Shown: in pieces, positions 50,890 to 60,313 of the stretch | How the letters are laid out: each line of letters starts with the position of its first letter | How positions within the stretch are numbered: the stretch's first letter is position 1 | Source: Aliiglaciecola sp. CAU 1673 | GTDB lineage: Bacteria > Pseudomonadota > Gammaproteobacteria > Enterobacterales > Alteromonadaceae | Length of the DNA: 64,000 nt | Assembly (NCBI RefSeq): GCF_029223185.1 | Contig: NZ_JARHUG010000004.1 | Span: 62,001 to 126,000, forward strand | Direction of reading: 5' to 3' | The notes under the pieces: generated by a model | What the model saw: the letters and a program-made list of their open reading frames with translations, nothing else | What the model was told of the DNA's origin: nothing | Databases searched by the model: none | Translations under genes and position numbers: made by a program

Positions 50890-53322
50890 TCACACCGGCG
50901 GTGGTGCCAGCACTTCACGGTTGCCGTTATGGCCTTGGGCGCTAACCACTCCGCTCATTTCCATCTGCTCAACGATACGCGCCGCACGGTTGTAGCCAAT
51001 GCGGAACTGACGCTGTACGCTGGATACCGACACCCTGCGAGCCTGAGTGACAAAAGACACCGCTTCGTCGTACAGCGGATCAGACTCACCATCGTCGCCT
51101 TCAGCTTGTTCACCCGGCAGCAGTACTTCGCCACTGCCCTCGCCGCTGAGGATTTCCTCAATGTAGTTAGGCTCGCCTCGGGCTTTCCAATCGGCTACCA
51201 CGGCATGTACTTCATGATCGTCTACGAAGGCACCATGCACACGGGTTGGTACACCGGTACCGGGCGGCAAATACAACATATCGCCCTGACCTAATAAGGC
51301 CTCTGCGCCCTGCTGATCCAAAATGGTCCGCGAGTCGATTTTTGAAGACACCTGGAAAGCAATACGGGTGGGAATATTGGCCTTAATCAGACCAGTGATC
51401 ACATCCACAGAAGGACGCTGAGTGGCCAGAATAAGGTGAATACCGGCCGCCCTCGCCTTTTGTGCGATACGGGCAATAAGCTCTTCCACTTTCTTGCCGA
51501 CAATCATCATCATATCGGCAAATTCATCTACGACCACAACGATGCTCGGCAGCTTTTCCAGATCCGGCGCCTCAGGCTCCATGCTCTGCTCAGGTTTCCA
51601 CAAAGGATCTTTGATAGGCTCACCGGCCTCTCTGGCCTCTCTAATCTTAGCGTTGTAGCCTTTTAAGTTTCTGACCCCAAGGGCCGACATTAAGCGGTAG
51701 CGACGCTCCATCTCACCCACACACCAACGAAGGGCATTGGCCGCTTCCTTCATGTCGGTGACCACTTCGGCGAGCAGATGCGGAATGCCCTCATAGACCG
51801 ATAACTCCAGCATCTTGGGATCGATCATGATAAGACGCACATCTTCGGGGCTGGATTTATACAGCAGGCTTAAGATCATGACGTTAACGCCAACAGACTT
51901 ACCCGAGCCAGTCGTACCGGCCACCAGCAAATGGGGCATTTTGGCCAGATCCACCACCACCGGCTTTCCGGCAATGTCTTTGCCCAGCACCATGGTCAGG
52001 TTGGAGGCGGAATTTTGGAAAGACTCGCACTCAATCACTTCGGATAGTCTGACCATTTCACGATGCTTGTTGGGCAGCTCCAGGCCGATAACAGACTTCC
52101 CGGGAATGACTTCTACCACACGCACCGAAATAGCCGATAACGCTCGGGCCAGGTCTTTAGACAGCGTCGATATTTTGCTGACTTTTACCCCAGGAGCTAA
52201 GTCCAACTCAAAACGGGTGATCACCGGCCCTGGCTGCACATTCACTACCTTGGCTTCGATACTGAAATCCGCCAGCTTTTCTTCTACTAAACGGGAGACG
52301 GCTTCCAGCTCTTCGGGGGAAATAGGGTTTTTGACCTTATCGGGTCTGTCCAGCAAGGCAACGGAGGGTAATTCGCCATCAGAGGCTGCTTTCAATGCTT
52401 TGGCAGGAACTACGGGCTTGGCCTTAACCGCAGGTTTGGACGGCGCAGCCTTAGTGGCAGTCATCACCGGCTCATCGTCCCACGGCAAGTCCACATCCGG
52501 CGCGTCGGCTTCCCACACGGGGTTAAGACGAGGCTCCATCCTAGGCTCGGTTTTAACCTTTGCCTGCGTCTTTACTTCAGGCTCCAGCTTATCCTCAGGC
52601 AAAGCAGGCTCATCAGACTTACCGCGGCGCCAGAACCATTTGGATTTTTCGCTTGCGTCCTCTTCTAACTGGCCGCTTTGCTGCAGCTCATCGTCCCCTT
52701 CACGCTTGAGCCACGAAGGTAAGGATAAGCCGGTTAAGGTGGTCGGTAAGTCAATGAGCCACTGACTGCCTTTAATCGCACCAGCGCCGAGTCCGTCAAT
52801 AATGCTGAGCCAGGAAATCCCGGTCATCAGCGTAAAGCCGGTACAGAAGAAGCATAAAAGCAGCAAAATGGTGCCGGCCAGATTGAAATACGGCAGCAAA
52901 CGGCCACTGATGGCATCGCCCACAAAGCCACCCGCAGAGAAAATATAAATATCGTCAAAATTCAGGCTGGCAAGGCCCGTTGCCCCTACCAGCAGGAGAA
53001 TAAAGCCAATCAGGCGCAAGCCGATGGTCAGATAATCCAGCTCTAACACATGTTTGGTTTGCTGAAATAAAAACCAGCCCAACAAGGCTGCACCAAAGGG
53101 GAACATATAGGCGATGTAGCCGAAGCTATTAAGGAGAATATCGGCCAACCAGGCACCGATGGCACCGGCCGCATTGTGAACCTCTTCACGATAGCCAGCC
53201 TGACTCCAACTGGGATCAGCGGGGTCGAAAGAAGCCAAGGCGAGCAGAACATAGAGTGCAAACGCACTGCTGATGATCATACCCACTTCCATAATCCGTT
53301 GGAGACCGGAGAGACGCGCCAT
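50890..53322 (-). CDS. ftsK: DNA translocase FtsK
   Basis: Septum-anchored DNA pump that aligns and resolves chromosome dimers. About 810 aa, the shorter form: four N-terminal transmembrane segments (residues 10-190), a Lys/Pro/Glu-rich linker of about 120 residues, the RecA-like motor with [14 protein letters not shown] (Walker A) and [10 protein letters not shown] (Walker B), and the winged-helix gamma domain ([23 protein letters not shown]). ATGs at 53328 and 53322 are both possible; the second has been preferred as MARLSGLQ. It is 99 bp downstream of lrp. Confidence 0.95.
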   Translation of the reverse strand: MARLSGLQRIMEVGMIISSAFALYVLLALASFDPADPSWSQAGYREEVHNAAGAIGAWLADILLNSFGYIAYMFPFGAALLGWFLFQQTKHVLELDYLTIGLRLIGFILLLVGATGLASLNFDDIYIFSAGGFVGDAISGRLLPYFNLAGTILLLLCFFCTGFTLMTGISWLSIIDGLGAGAIKGSQWLIDLPTTLTGLSLPSWLKREGDDELQQSGQLEEDASEKSKWFWRRGKSDEPALPEDKLEPEVKTQAKVKTEPRMEPRLNPVWEADAPDVDLPWDDEPVMTATKAAPSKPAVKAKPVVPAKALKAASDGELPSVALLDRPDKVKNPISPEELEAVSRLVEEKLADFSIEAKVVNVQPGPVITRFELDLAPGVKVSKISTLSKDLARALSAISVRVVEVIPGKSVIGLELPNKHREMVRLSEVIECESFQNSASNLTMVLGKDIAGKPVVVDLAKMPHLLVAGTTGSGKSVGVNVMILSLLYKSSPEDVRLIMIDPKMLELSVYEGIPHLLAEVVTDMKEAANALRWCVGEMERRYRLMSALGVRNLKGYNAKIREAREAGEPIKDPLWKPEQSMEPEAPDLEKLPSIVVVVDEFADMMMIVGKKVEELIARIAQKARAAGIHLILATQRPSVDVITGLIKANIPTRIAFQVSSKIDSRTILDQQGAEALLGQGDMLYLPPGTGVPTRVHGAFVDDHEVHAVVADWKARGEPNYIEEILSGEGSGEVLLPGEQAEGDDGESDPLYDEAVSFVTQARRVSVSSVQRQFRIGYNRAARIVEQMEMSGVVSAQGHNGNREVLAPPPV

Positions 53323-53427
53323 AGTCATTAATAATTATTATAAGAATTGTTCAACTGCTAACAGGGGCCAAAGATATCAGCCATTGTGTCAAAATCCTAG
53401 CCAAAGAGTGTGGCAAAGCAGCATTTA

Positions 53428-53916
53428 TCAGGGCTTGAGGTTAATTTTTACCACACCTGTGTGTTTTACCTCCTCCATCACCACATAGGTACGGGATTCA
53501 CTCACCCCCGGCAGGCCTAACAGTGTATCGCCAAGTAGCTTCCGGTAACTGGACATATCGGCTACCCGCGCTTTTAACAGGAAATCGAAATCCCCGGCCA
53601 CCAGGTGACATTCCTGAATATCGTCGAGTTTTCGGATAGCAGCAGAAAATTCTGCAAAGATGTCTGCCGAGGTCTTGGTTAGAGTGATTTCCACAAACAC
53701 CAGCATTGCGGCGCCGAGTTTATTGGGGTCAACCCTCGCATGATAGCCTTGGATATAGCCTTGCTGCTCCAGGCGACGCACTCGTTCAAGGCAGGGCGTG
53801 GGGCTTAAACCTACACGTCGGGATAATTCCACATTCGACAATCTGCCGTCTTTTTGTAGTTCTACCAGTATGTTGCGATCGATTCGATCGAGGTGTTTGG
53901 GTGTTTTAACCAGCAT
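53428..53916 (-). CDS. lrp: Leucine-responsive regulatory protein
   Basis: 162 aa, very close to E. coli Lrp: the helix-turn-helix (ELSRRVGLSPTPCLERVRRLE) followed by the RAM ligand domain (FVEITLTKTSADIFAEFSAAI and SRTYVVMEEVKHTG). It regulates amino-acid metabolism and probably ald, which diverges from it across 125 bp. -10 TATAAT lies at 53949-53954 on the minus strand; a -35 is weak. Confidence 0.97.
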   Translation of the reverse strand: MLVKTPKHLDRIDRNILVELQKDGRLSNVELSRRVGLSPTPCLERVRRLEQQGYIQGYHARVDPNKLGAAMLVFVEITLTKTSADIFAEFSAAIRKLDDIQECHLVAGDFDFLLKARVADMSSYRKLLGDTLLGLPGVSESRTYVVMEEVKHTGVVKINLKP

Positions 53917-53948
53917 TATTTTATATCGCCATTCCAGCTTTTTGCATG

Positions 53949-54007
53949 ATTATATCCTGCAAGCGTTATGACTTCAGCACACTCTTCTGACAATCTTTGC
54001 CTATACT
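53949..54007. promoter_or_regulatory. lrp/ald divergent promoter region
   Basis: It holds a perfect minus-strand TATAAT (53954-53949) for lrp and a plus-strand TATACT (54002-54007) before ald. Neither has a strong -35, consistent with activator dependence, for example by Lrp, but no specific site can be assigned. Confidence 0.45.
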
Positions 54008-54041
54008 TCGCGCTTTAAACCCCGTTAGAGGCCAGAAGAAC

Positions 54042-55172
54042 ATGTTGATCGGTGTACCCAAAGAGATAAAGAACCACGAATACCGCGTTGGCTTGACCCC
54101 TGCAGCGGTAAAAGAATTTACTACCCATGGCCACCAGGTGATGGTGCAAAAAGATGCCGGTACTGCCATCGGCTTTTTGGATGAACAATACATTGCTGCC
54201 GGTGCCACCATGGCCGACGATGCCAAGAGCATTTTTGACAAGGCTGAGATGATCGTTAAGGTCAAAGAGCCACAGCCGAACGAATGCAAAATGCTGAGCA
54301 AAGGTCAGACCCTTTATACTTATTTGCACCTGGCTCCCGATCCAACACAAACAGAATTGCTGGTGGCCTCCGGCGCCACCTGTATCGCCTATGAAACCGT
54401 AACCGACAGCCGCAATGGTCTGCCTCTGCTGGCTCCCATGAGTGAAGTAGCCGGCCGTATGTCTATCCAAGCCGGTGCTCACTACCTGGAAAAAGCCCAT
54501 GGCGGTAGCGGCACTCTGCTCGGCGGCGTGCCTGGTGTCGCCCCCGGTAAAGTCTTGATTATCGGTGGTGGCGTGGTCGGTACCAATGCTGCCAAGATGG
54601 CCTTGGGTATGGGCGCCGATGTCACTCTGCTGGATCGTTCTTTGCCACGCCTGCGTGAACTGGACGATATCTTCGGTGGTCAGGTGAAAACCGTATTCTC
54701 TACCGTCGATGCCATTGAATACTATGCCACTAAGGCAGACTTGGTGATTGGCGCTGTGTTGATCCCTGGTGCCGCCGCACCTAAGCTGCTAACCGCCGAA
54801 CATATCCGCAATATGAAAGAAGGTTCAGTGGTAGTGGATGTGGCCATCGACCAGGGCGGTTGCTTCGAGACTTCTCGCGCCACCACGCACCAGGATCCGG
54901 TCTATGTGATTGACGGCGTAGTGCACTACTGCGTAGCCAATATGCCAGGTGGCGTCGCTCGCACTTCTACTATGGCGCTGAACAACGCTACCCTGCCCTT
55001 TGGTCTGGCTCTGGCCAACAAAGGTCCCAAGAAAGCCATGCTCGACGATGTTCACCTGCTAAACGGCCTGAACGTGCATGAAGGCAAGGTTACCTACAAA
55101 GCGGTGGTCGATACCTTGGGCAGCAAGCTCAATCTGACCTACGCCGATGCGCGCACCGCGCTTGGTGCCTAA
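54042..55172 (+). CDS. ald: Alanine dehydrogenase
   Basis: Interconverts L-alanine and pyruvate plus ammonia with NAD. 376 aa, the usual length, with [26 protein letters not shown] at the start, KAHGGSG, the nucleotide motif [20 protein letters not shown], and the C-terminal [21 protein letters not shown]. Start ATG 54042 in preference to 53997, since the family begins MxIGVPKE. Divergent from lrp. Confidence 0.97.
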   Translation: MLIGVPKEIKNHEYRVGLTPAAVKEFTTHGHQVMVQKDAGTAIGFLDEQYIAAGATMADDAKSIFDKAEMIVKVKEPQPNECKMLSKGQTLYTYLHLAPDPTQTELLVASGATCIAYETVTDSRNGLPLLAPMSEVAGRMSIQAGAHYLEKAHGGSGTLLGGVPGVAPGKVLIIGGGVVGTNAAKMALGMGADVTLLDRSLPRLRELDDIFGGQVKTVFSTVDAIEYYATKADLVIGAVLIPGAAAPKLLTAEHIRNMKEGSVVVDVAIDQGGCFETSRATTHQDPVYVIDGVVHYCVANMPGGVARTSTMALNNATLPFGLALANKGPKKAMLDDVHLLNGLNVHEGKVTYKAVVDTLGSKLNLTYADARTALGA

Positions 55173-55183
55173 GCACAAACGCT

Positions 55184-55211
55184 AAAAAAGCGCCCAACGG
55201 GGCGCTTTTTT
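55184..55211. terminator. Terminator between ald and the NTF2-like gene
   Basis: AAGCGCCC and GGGCGCTT flank AACG with A-run before and T-run after; usable on both strands for the convergent genes. Confidence 0.88.
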
Positions 55212-55223
55212 ATTTTACTTGGC

Positions 55224-55688
55224 TCAGTCTATGGAAGTCTGCTTAGTGCCTTCCCCTCCGGTCACCGGTGAAAAGTGGGCGGCGCGTACCTTCCACTTGC
55301 CTTTTTCTTTAACATACACCTCCGTGACCCTGGTCAAATAATGGGATGTACCAGGGGAGCCAACCGGCTTCATATAGCCTTCCGAATAATACATGGCCAC
55401 GGCCGACTTACCTTCCTCCAAGGGAATAACCTCGATATGTTTTGCCGTTAAACCGAAATGTTCGAATTTCTGCACCGCACTGTTAGCCGGTACCCTTTGC
55501 ATCAAGCCACCACTTGACCAAAATTCCAGGGCGCCTGCGGCTGCCACGGTGTCTGGCTGCGACTGCATGCTTGCCTTAGTCTCGGCATTGGCCATTTCGA
55601 TGGTTTGTTTGACCTCGGCAACGGTGTCTGCCAGGGCAATAGTAGAGATACTGCACAAAGAGATGAGCAAGTATTTGACTAATTTCAT
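55224..55688 (-). CDS. Exported NTF2/SnoaL-like protein
   Basis: 154 aa with a signal peptide (hydrophobic core ending near TIALAD). The body has one helix-rich part, then strands such as KSAVAMYYSEGYMKP and TRVTEVYVKEKGKWKVRAAHFSP, typical of the NTF2-like/DUF4440 fold. The role is unknown. RBS and promoter are not evident. Confidence 0.7.
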   Translation of the reverse strand: MKLVKYLLISLCSISTIALADTVAEVKQTIEMANAETKASMQSQPDTVAAAGALEFWSSGGLMQRVPANSAVQKFEHFGLTAKHIEVIPLEEGKSAVAMYYSEGYMKPVGSPGTSHYLTRVTEVYVKEKGKWKVRAAHFSPVTGGEGTKQTSID

Positions 55689-55894
55689 TTTTCTTCTTCC
55701 ATACGCGAGAGGAAGAGTAACTATAGCCCTCGCTCAGGCTGTCATTAGACCTAAAGCTGATAGCAAAGCTGTTTGATAGACAAATTGGGCTCCCTGAGCG
55801 AAGGTACCCTGGGTTGCCTGTGCCGGCTTAGCCGGTCCTCTGCACATCTTTTATGTGGGATTAAGCCTGGCGCTACCCTGTCCCTATCCGCAAA
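55689..55894. other. Intergenic stretch with a 9-bp inverted repeat
   Basis: Holds TCGCTCAGG near 55729 and CCTGAGCGA near 55793, about 57 bp apart, and CCGGC/GCCGG at 55831. No gene is supported. Confidence 0.5.
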
Positions 55895-56821
55895 CTACCA
55901 TCTGGCTTTGGCACCACGAACATCAACGTGAATAAAAGGCCCACGGTAGGCATTAGCGCGGTAAATGCCCAACCCGCCAATCATTGGCCGATAGCCGGGC
56001 ACATCAAAATGCCCTTCTACCAGGTCATACAACACCTGGGCATCTTTGACATCGATTTTGCCATCCTTGTTTAAATCATCCATGGTGCCGTCTTTGGGGG
56101 ATTCATCGATATAAATATCTGCCGCCCCACCCCATTGATGCCGGGAGTTTTTGGTATTGCCAATGGATTTATTGTAATAAGGCGTACGATAGCCGCTCAT
56201 GATCACAAAGCCCTGCGTGGCATAGCCCTGATCCACCGCCACCTTGGTCAGATATTCGAGCTTACGTAACAAGCGGGTTTGCAGTACCACATATTTCGGA
56301 AAGCCTTCCGCCTGCTTACATAAAAACTGTTTCAGCTGGTAGTTTGGGGAAATCCATAGATCCTGATTGTGTGGAGTGACCTCCACATAACCTTCTGGCG
56401 GCTGATAAATATTCAATCCCTTGTATGGATCCCGCGGATACTGGCCAATGGTATAGCCATTGAGCTTACCGTTTTTTACACGGGCCGCGGGGTACATCAC
56501 AAAGATCCGAAGTTCAACCTTCTGATTGTCCACGGTGGTGACAGTGAGCTGATAATCGCCGGGCGCAATAGGCGCAATGTAGTTATGGGTGCTTAGCACC
56601 GACAGTGGCGCCTCATTAATACCACTTAAGGTAAAAGGAATAGCCTTTTTACCTTTAAATACGCTGATGGGCAGCTTTTGCTGTGGCAGCACAAAGAAGC
56701 TCATTAAACGGTACTCTGAGCGCCACTCTCCCACCTGCACTTCCAATCCACTCAGACCATCGTCAAATGCAAAGAGCGGCAGGCTGAGCAGAAGCAGCAG
56801 CCAAAGACAGCGTTTCATCAA
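55895..56821 (-). CDS. M15-like peptidase (DUF882/D-Ala-D-Ala carboxypeptidase type) with embedded dockerin-like motif
   Basis: 308 aa with a signal peptide, so periplasmic. The zinc-binding pattern of the fold is visible: SRHQWGGAADIYID then FIHVDVRG, an HxxxxxxD...HxD plan. Between them lies DLNKDGKIDVKDAQ, an EF-hand/dockerin-type calcium loop, unusual inside the catalytic region. The N-terminal half is beta-rich and of unknown type. The gene overlaps the upstream L,D-transpeptidase stop by 4 bp (ATGA), so the two cell-wall enzymes are co-expressed. Confidence 0.82.
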   Translation of the reverse strand: MMKRCLWLLLLLSLPLFAFDDGLSGLEVQVGEWRSEYRLMSFFVLPQQKLPISVFKGKKAIPFTLSGINEAPLSVLSTHNYIAPIAPGDYQLTVTTVDNQKVELRIFVMYPAARVKNGKLNGYTIGQYPRDPYKGLNIYQPPEGYVEVTPHNQDLWISPNYQLKQFLCKQAEGFPKYVVLQTRLLRKLEYLTKVAVDQGYATQGFVIMSGYRTPYYNKSIGNTKNSRHQWGGAADIYIDESPKDGTMDDLNKDGKIDVKDAQVLYDLVEGHFDVPGYRPMIGGLGIYRANAYRGPFIHVDVRGAKARW

Positions 56822-58434
56822 GATCCCTTTATAAAAGTATCAGCCAATGCCTTGGAAATGGCCGGGTCGCGCTCGTAAAGATCATGACGATAATGAATCC
56901 GTTTGTCATCGTCTGCCCAAGCGGTCCAATACTGAATATGCACTGGTACCGGCTCTCTTAATACCACCGTACTTTCCTTACCGCTGGAGAGCATTGCCTG
57001 GATTTTGGCTTCATCCATGGTGGTGTGGTTTCTGGCAATCACTTCCAAAAGCTCCATGGGTTTTTCCAGTCGGATGCAGCCAGAACTAAAGGCCCGGGAA
57101 AACTGCATAAACAAGGTAGGATCATTGGTGTCATGCAAGTACACATTATGCTCATTGGGAAACATAAATTTGATCTTACCAAGGGCGTTCTTATCCCCTG
57201 GAAGCTGGCGAATATGGTAAGGGAAGTTGCTGGCACTCAGTGCACTCCAATCCACCTGGGTGGGATCGACCACCACCTGATCTTGCCCCCAGCCCTTTAA
57301 CAACAACATATTCATTTCACTTAAGTACAAGGGATTGGATTTAAGTTTGGGCAGAATATCTTTGCGGGCAATGGAAGGGGGGACACTCCAACTGGGGTTA
57401 ACCACGAAGTAACGCATTTTGTCCGAAAACACCGGCGTTTTGCGGTAGGTTTTGCCGACGATGGTCTTCATCAGCAACTGTGTCTGGCCCTTAAACACAT
57501 AGCGAAGGTTAAAGCTGGCGATATTCACCGAAACATAGAAATCTTCAAACTGCTCAGGATTCCAGCGCCAACGCTCCATATTCACTTTGAGGGTGTTTTC
57601 ATCACCGAAATAGGTGTACATCAGCGCTTGCCGGGTGGCAGGTCCCACAACACCATCGGCAGCCAGTGAGTGCTCCTGTTGAAATTTGGCCACCGCATTT
57701 TTGATATCGGCAGTAAATTCTTCACCCACCAGCTCAGGTGCGAGATAACCAAACTCCGCTAAGATCCGGCTTAAGTGCCCCACTTGTGGGTGCACATCTT
57801 TGACTTTCAGGCTTTTGTCCATGATAAAGGTTTTCAGCGACTTACGTTCTTTTACCCTAGCAAGCTCCGCTTCTAATAACTTATAGGCTTCTTGGTGGGG
57901 CCCCAGGCTCGCAAACCACTCGCTTAACGGCGTTTTGGCAGCAAAGCTGGCCAGCAATGATTTCAGCACCTCGTCTCGCACTTTCCACTGGCTTTCTAAG
58001 CTCTGCGGATTCACTTTGCCGAATTGATAGTGGGTGGCCAGGACCAGCAGTCCGTCACTTAGCATCAGTTCAAGGTCAATCTGCTTGCCCTCATCGGCGC
58101 GCAGATCGCTTGCTAACAGCCGCCCCACATTATCATTATGATAATGTGCCGCCGTTAAACCCAGCGCATCGGCCTTTTCAATCAGGGATAACGCTTCTTT
58201 TCCTGTACTATTAAGCCGTCCTTCCTTATCAATCCATAAAGGCACCGGACCTAACTGATCATACAATTTTACCAACGCCGACGGGTCGATCAGCGGTAAC
58301 TCACCAGTAGCCTCTTGGGCACCAATGGTTAAAAACTCCAGACGATGCTGAAATCTGTTGTTGATGGCACCCAGACTGACCTGACTGGCAATTAAACACG
58401 TTACTAAAAACAGAATCTTGATAAGGTTCGACAT
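56818..58434 (-). CDS. L,D-transpeptidase (YcbB/LdtD type)
   Basis: 538 aa with a signal peptide (MSNLIKILFLVTCLIASQVSLGA). A peptidoglycan-binding repeat is seen at LAADGVVGPATRQALMYTYFGD, then the YkuD domain with the catalytic HDTN and SSGCIRLEKP (Cys) motifs. It forms 3-3 crosslinks in peptidoglycan or attaches proteins. The 4-bp overlap with the M15-like gene suggests an operon for cell-wall remodelling. Confidence 0.9.
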   Translation of the reverse strand: MSNLIKILFLVTCLIASQVSLGAINNRFQHRLEFLTIGAQEATGELPLIDPSALVKLYDQLGPVPLWIDKEGRLNSTGKEALSLIEKADALGLTAAHYHNDNVGRLLASDLRADEGKQIDLELMLSDGLLVLATHYQFGKVNPQSLESQWKVRDEVLKSLLASFAAKTPLSEWFASLGPHQEAYKLLEAELARVKERKSLKTFIMDKSLKVKDVHPQVGHLSRILAEFGYLAPELVGEEFTADIKNAVAKFQQEHSLAADGVVGPATRQALMYTYFGDENTLKVNMERWRWNPEQFEDFYVSVNIASFNLRYVFKGQTQLLMKTIVGKTYRKTPVFSDKMRYFVVNPSWSVPPSIARKDILPKLKSNPLYLSEMNMLLLKGWGQDQVVVDPTQVDWSALSASNFPYHIRQLPGDKNALGKIKFMFPNEHNVYLHDTNDPTLFMQFSRAFSSGCIRLEKPMELLEVIARNHTTMDEAKIQAMLSSGKESTVVLREPVPVHIQYWTAWADDDKRIHYRHDLYERDPAISKALADTFIKGS

Positions 58435-58530
58435 AAGGTGTTCCCTGTTTTTCCCATATCTGATGTTTACCCAAACCCTATTAACGTTAGCAAAGCTGTG
58501 GCCTAAATGGCTAATTAAATCAATTGGATA

Positions 58531-59361
58531 TTACTTTACCTTGTGTTCCACAAAGACCAAAAAGCGCCCCCAATGCCTGGGGCAATCATTATGGCCACAG
58601 GCTTCCTGGTGAAAAGTAAGATCTTTGGCCACAGCCGCCAGTTGCTGTGCGTGAGCAAAGGGGATCAGATCATCCTCTTTACCATGATAGAGATAGAGTG
58701 GCACCTCAAGGGCGGCTACTACCTCCAGGTTGTTGTATCGGTCTTTCAGCAAAAATGAGGGGAAACCCTTCTCTTTAACCAACTGTGCCAGGGTAGAGAA
58801 GGTTGACTCCAGTGCCAGTGCTGCCACCGGCCGGTGCTTTGCCAGCAGCGCAGCAGCCCCTCCGCCGATGGAGCGGCCATAGGCAATAATGCGCTTCCTA
58901 TCAATCGCCGGATGTTCGCTGATGGCATCAAAGGCCGCCAGCATGGTGTTTTTAATGGAAGACAAATTGGGCGAGCCGCCCGCATGACCATAGCCGGGAT
59001 ATTCCACCAACAACACGGCTAAACCCGCCTCGCGCAAAGTTTCAAACTCACCAAGCCACATCTCGGCGGTTTCCGCATTGCCATGAGTAAAAATCACCGC
59101 TGCAGCGGGTTGGTGGTCAACAGCAGGCAACATTAAATAGGCATAGCTTTGTTCAAGCGCCAATTTCTGAGCATGGGACGGCAAAGTAGCCGGAGGCGGG
59201 GTTTGGGGAGCCGGATAAAGCAAGTGCCCTTGAAAGGCGTAAATCAGCCAAAGCAATCCGCCAAGCAAGACCAATAATGCCAAGATACTGCTCATAATGC
59301 GTTTCACGCCTGTTCTCTTATGCTGAGTCCACTGCGCCAACCATAGCCTAAGGCGTTGCAT
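58531..59361 (-). CDS. Alpha/beta hydrolase, membrane-anchored
   Basis: 276 aa with one N-terminal hydrophobic segment (SSILALLVLLGGLLWLIYAF), then the alpha/beta-hydrolase fold: THGNAETAE, nucleophile Ser in GRSIGGG, Asp in HGKEDDLIPF and His in CGHNDC. Resembles the Bem46/YfhR-type hydrolases; substrate unknown. Start ATG 59361. Confidence 0.85.
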   Translation of the reverse strand: MQRLRLWLAQWTQHKRTGVKRIMSSILALLVLLGGLLWLIYAFQGHLLYPAPQTPPPATLPSHAQKLALEQSYAYLMLPAVDHQPAAAVIFTHGNAETAEMWLGEFETLREAGLAVLLVEYPGYGHAGGSPNLSSIKNTMLAAFDAISEHPAIDRKRIIAYGRSIGGGAAALLAKHRPVAALALESTFSTLAQLVKEKGFPSFLLKDRYNNLEVVAALEVPLYLYHGKEDDLIPFAHAQQLAAVAKDLTFHQEACGHNDCPRHWGRFLVFVEHKVK

Positions 59362-59448
59362 AATACGCAAATACCGAGGATGGTTTCGCCAAATTTTTAT
59401 TTTGCGTTAATGTAGATAATACAACCAATTAAGCTCAAGGAAGCGGCT

Positions 59449-59715
59449 ATGCCGGCAGTAAAGCGAATCGTGCTGGATGTGCTTAAACCCCATGAACCCA
59501 ATGCCCTGGACTTTTCCCGCCGACTGGCAGCAAGTGGTAAAGACTATCGGGTATACCTGATGGTGCTGGAGGTGGACGAAAAAACCGAAACCCTGCAAGT
59601 AGAGGTTCAAGGGACAGATATTCAGTGTGACAGCCTGTTCAGCGTGATCAAAGAGATGGGCGGTTCATTGCACAGCATTGATGAGGTGGATGTGTTTAGT
59701 GATGAACAGCCTTAA
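59449..59715 (+). CDS. DUF211 protein
   Basis: 88 aa matching the archaeal-type DUF211 pattern: RIVLDVLKPHEPN at the start and GGSLHSIDEVDV at the end, with a ferredoxin-like beta-alpha arrangement. The role is unknown; the fold is often ligand- or metal-responsive. AAGGAAG lies before the ATG. It starts an operon with the two membrane genes that follow (12-bp then 1-bp gaps). Confidence 0.85.
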   Translation: MPAVKRIVLDVLKPHEPNALDFSRRLAASGKDYRVYLMVLEVDEKTETLQVEVQGTDIQCDSLFSVIKEMGGSLHSIDEVDVFSDEQP

Positions 59716-59727
59716 GCGGAACTTGCT

Positions 59728-60312
59728 GTGACATTACTGCAGAAAATCGGCTTTTTGCTGGAGCTGACCCGCACCCAGGGTATTATTCGCCGCTACATGG
59801 TGGTCAACGGTTTCGATGGTGCATTGACCATGCTGGGACTGCTTATCGGCTTTGTTATCAGTCCCACCCATGATCTCAAAGTGGTGATCAGCGCCTGCCT
59901 CGGTGCAGCCGTGGCCTTAGGGGTCAGTGGCGTGAGTAGCGCCTATATCAGTGAATCGGCCGAGCGCCAGCATGCGTTAAACGAACTACAACAAGCCATG
60001 GCCAAAAATATGCAGGATACGGCCCATGGCCAGGCCGCCCGCTGGGTACCGCTGGTTGTGGCGCTGGCCAATGGCTTTGCCCCCTTTTGCCTGTCTCTTT
60101 GTATCCTGCTGCCACTGTTTTTAGCCAACCATGGGCTTCAACTGCCGGCCTCCCCCTTGACTATCGCTATCGCCATCGCTTTTGTACTGATCTTCTTCCT
60201 CGGAGTCTATCTTGCGAGATTAACCAAGGCGTCCTGGCTTAAAAGCGGTTTGCAAACCGCATTGGTGGCGGGGGTGACCGTAGTGCTGATTTATCTTCTG
60301 GCAGGAGACTAA
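59728..60312 (+). CDS. VIT1/CCC1-like membrane protein (TIGR00267 type)
   Basis: 194 aa with about five hydrophobic segments, a conserved early NGFDGALTMLGLLIGF helix and a SGVSSAYISESAERQHALNELQQAM cytoplasmic linker, matching the archaeal-type branch of the VIT1/CCC1 family of iron and manganese transporters. The start is GTG at 59728. The metal is not determinable from sequence. Confidence 0.78.
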   Translation: MTLLQKIGFLLELTRTQGIIRRYMVVNGFDGALTMLGLLIGFVISPTHDLKVVISACLGAAVALGVSGVSSAYISESAERQHALNELQQAMAKNMQDTAHGQAARWVPLVVALANGFAPFCLSLCILLPLFLANHGLQLPASPLTIAIAIAFVLIFFLGVYLARLTKASWLKSGLQTALVAGVTVVLIYLLAGD

Positions 60313-60313
60313 G

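Noticed and set aside
51815-52765. 316-codon plus-strand frame opposite ftsK
   Set aside because: Ser/Thr-rich shadow of the ftsK linker; no signals.
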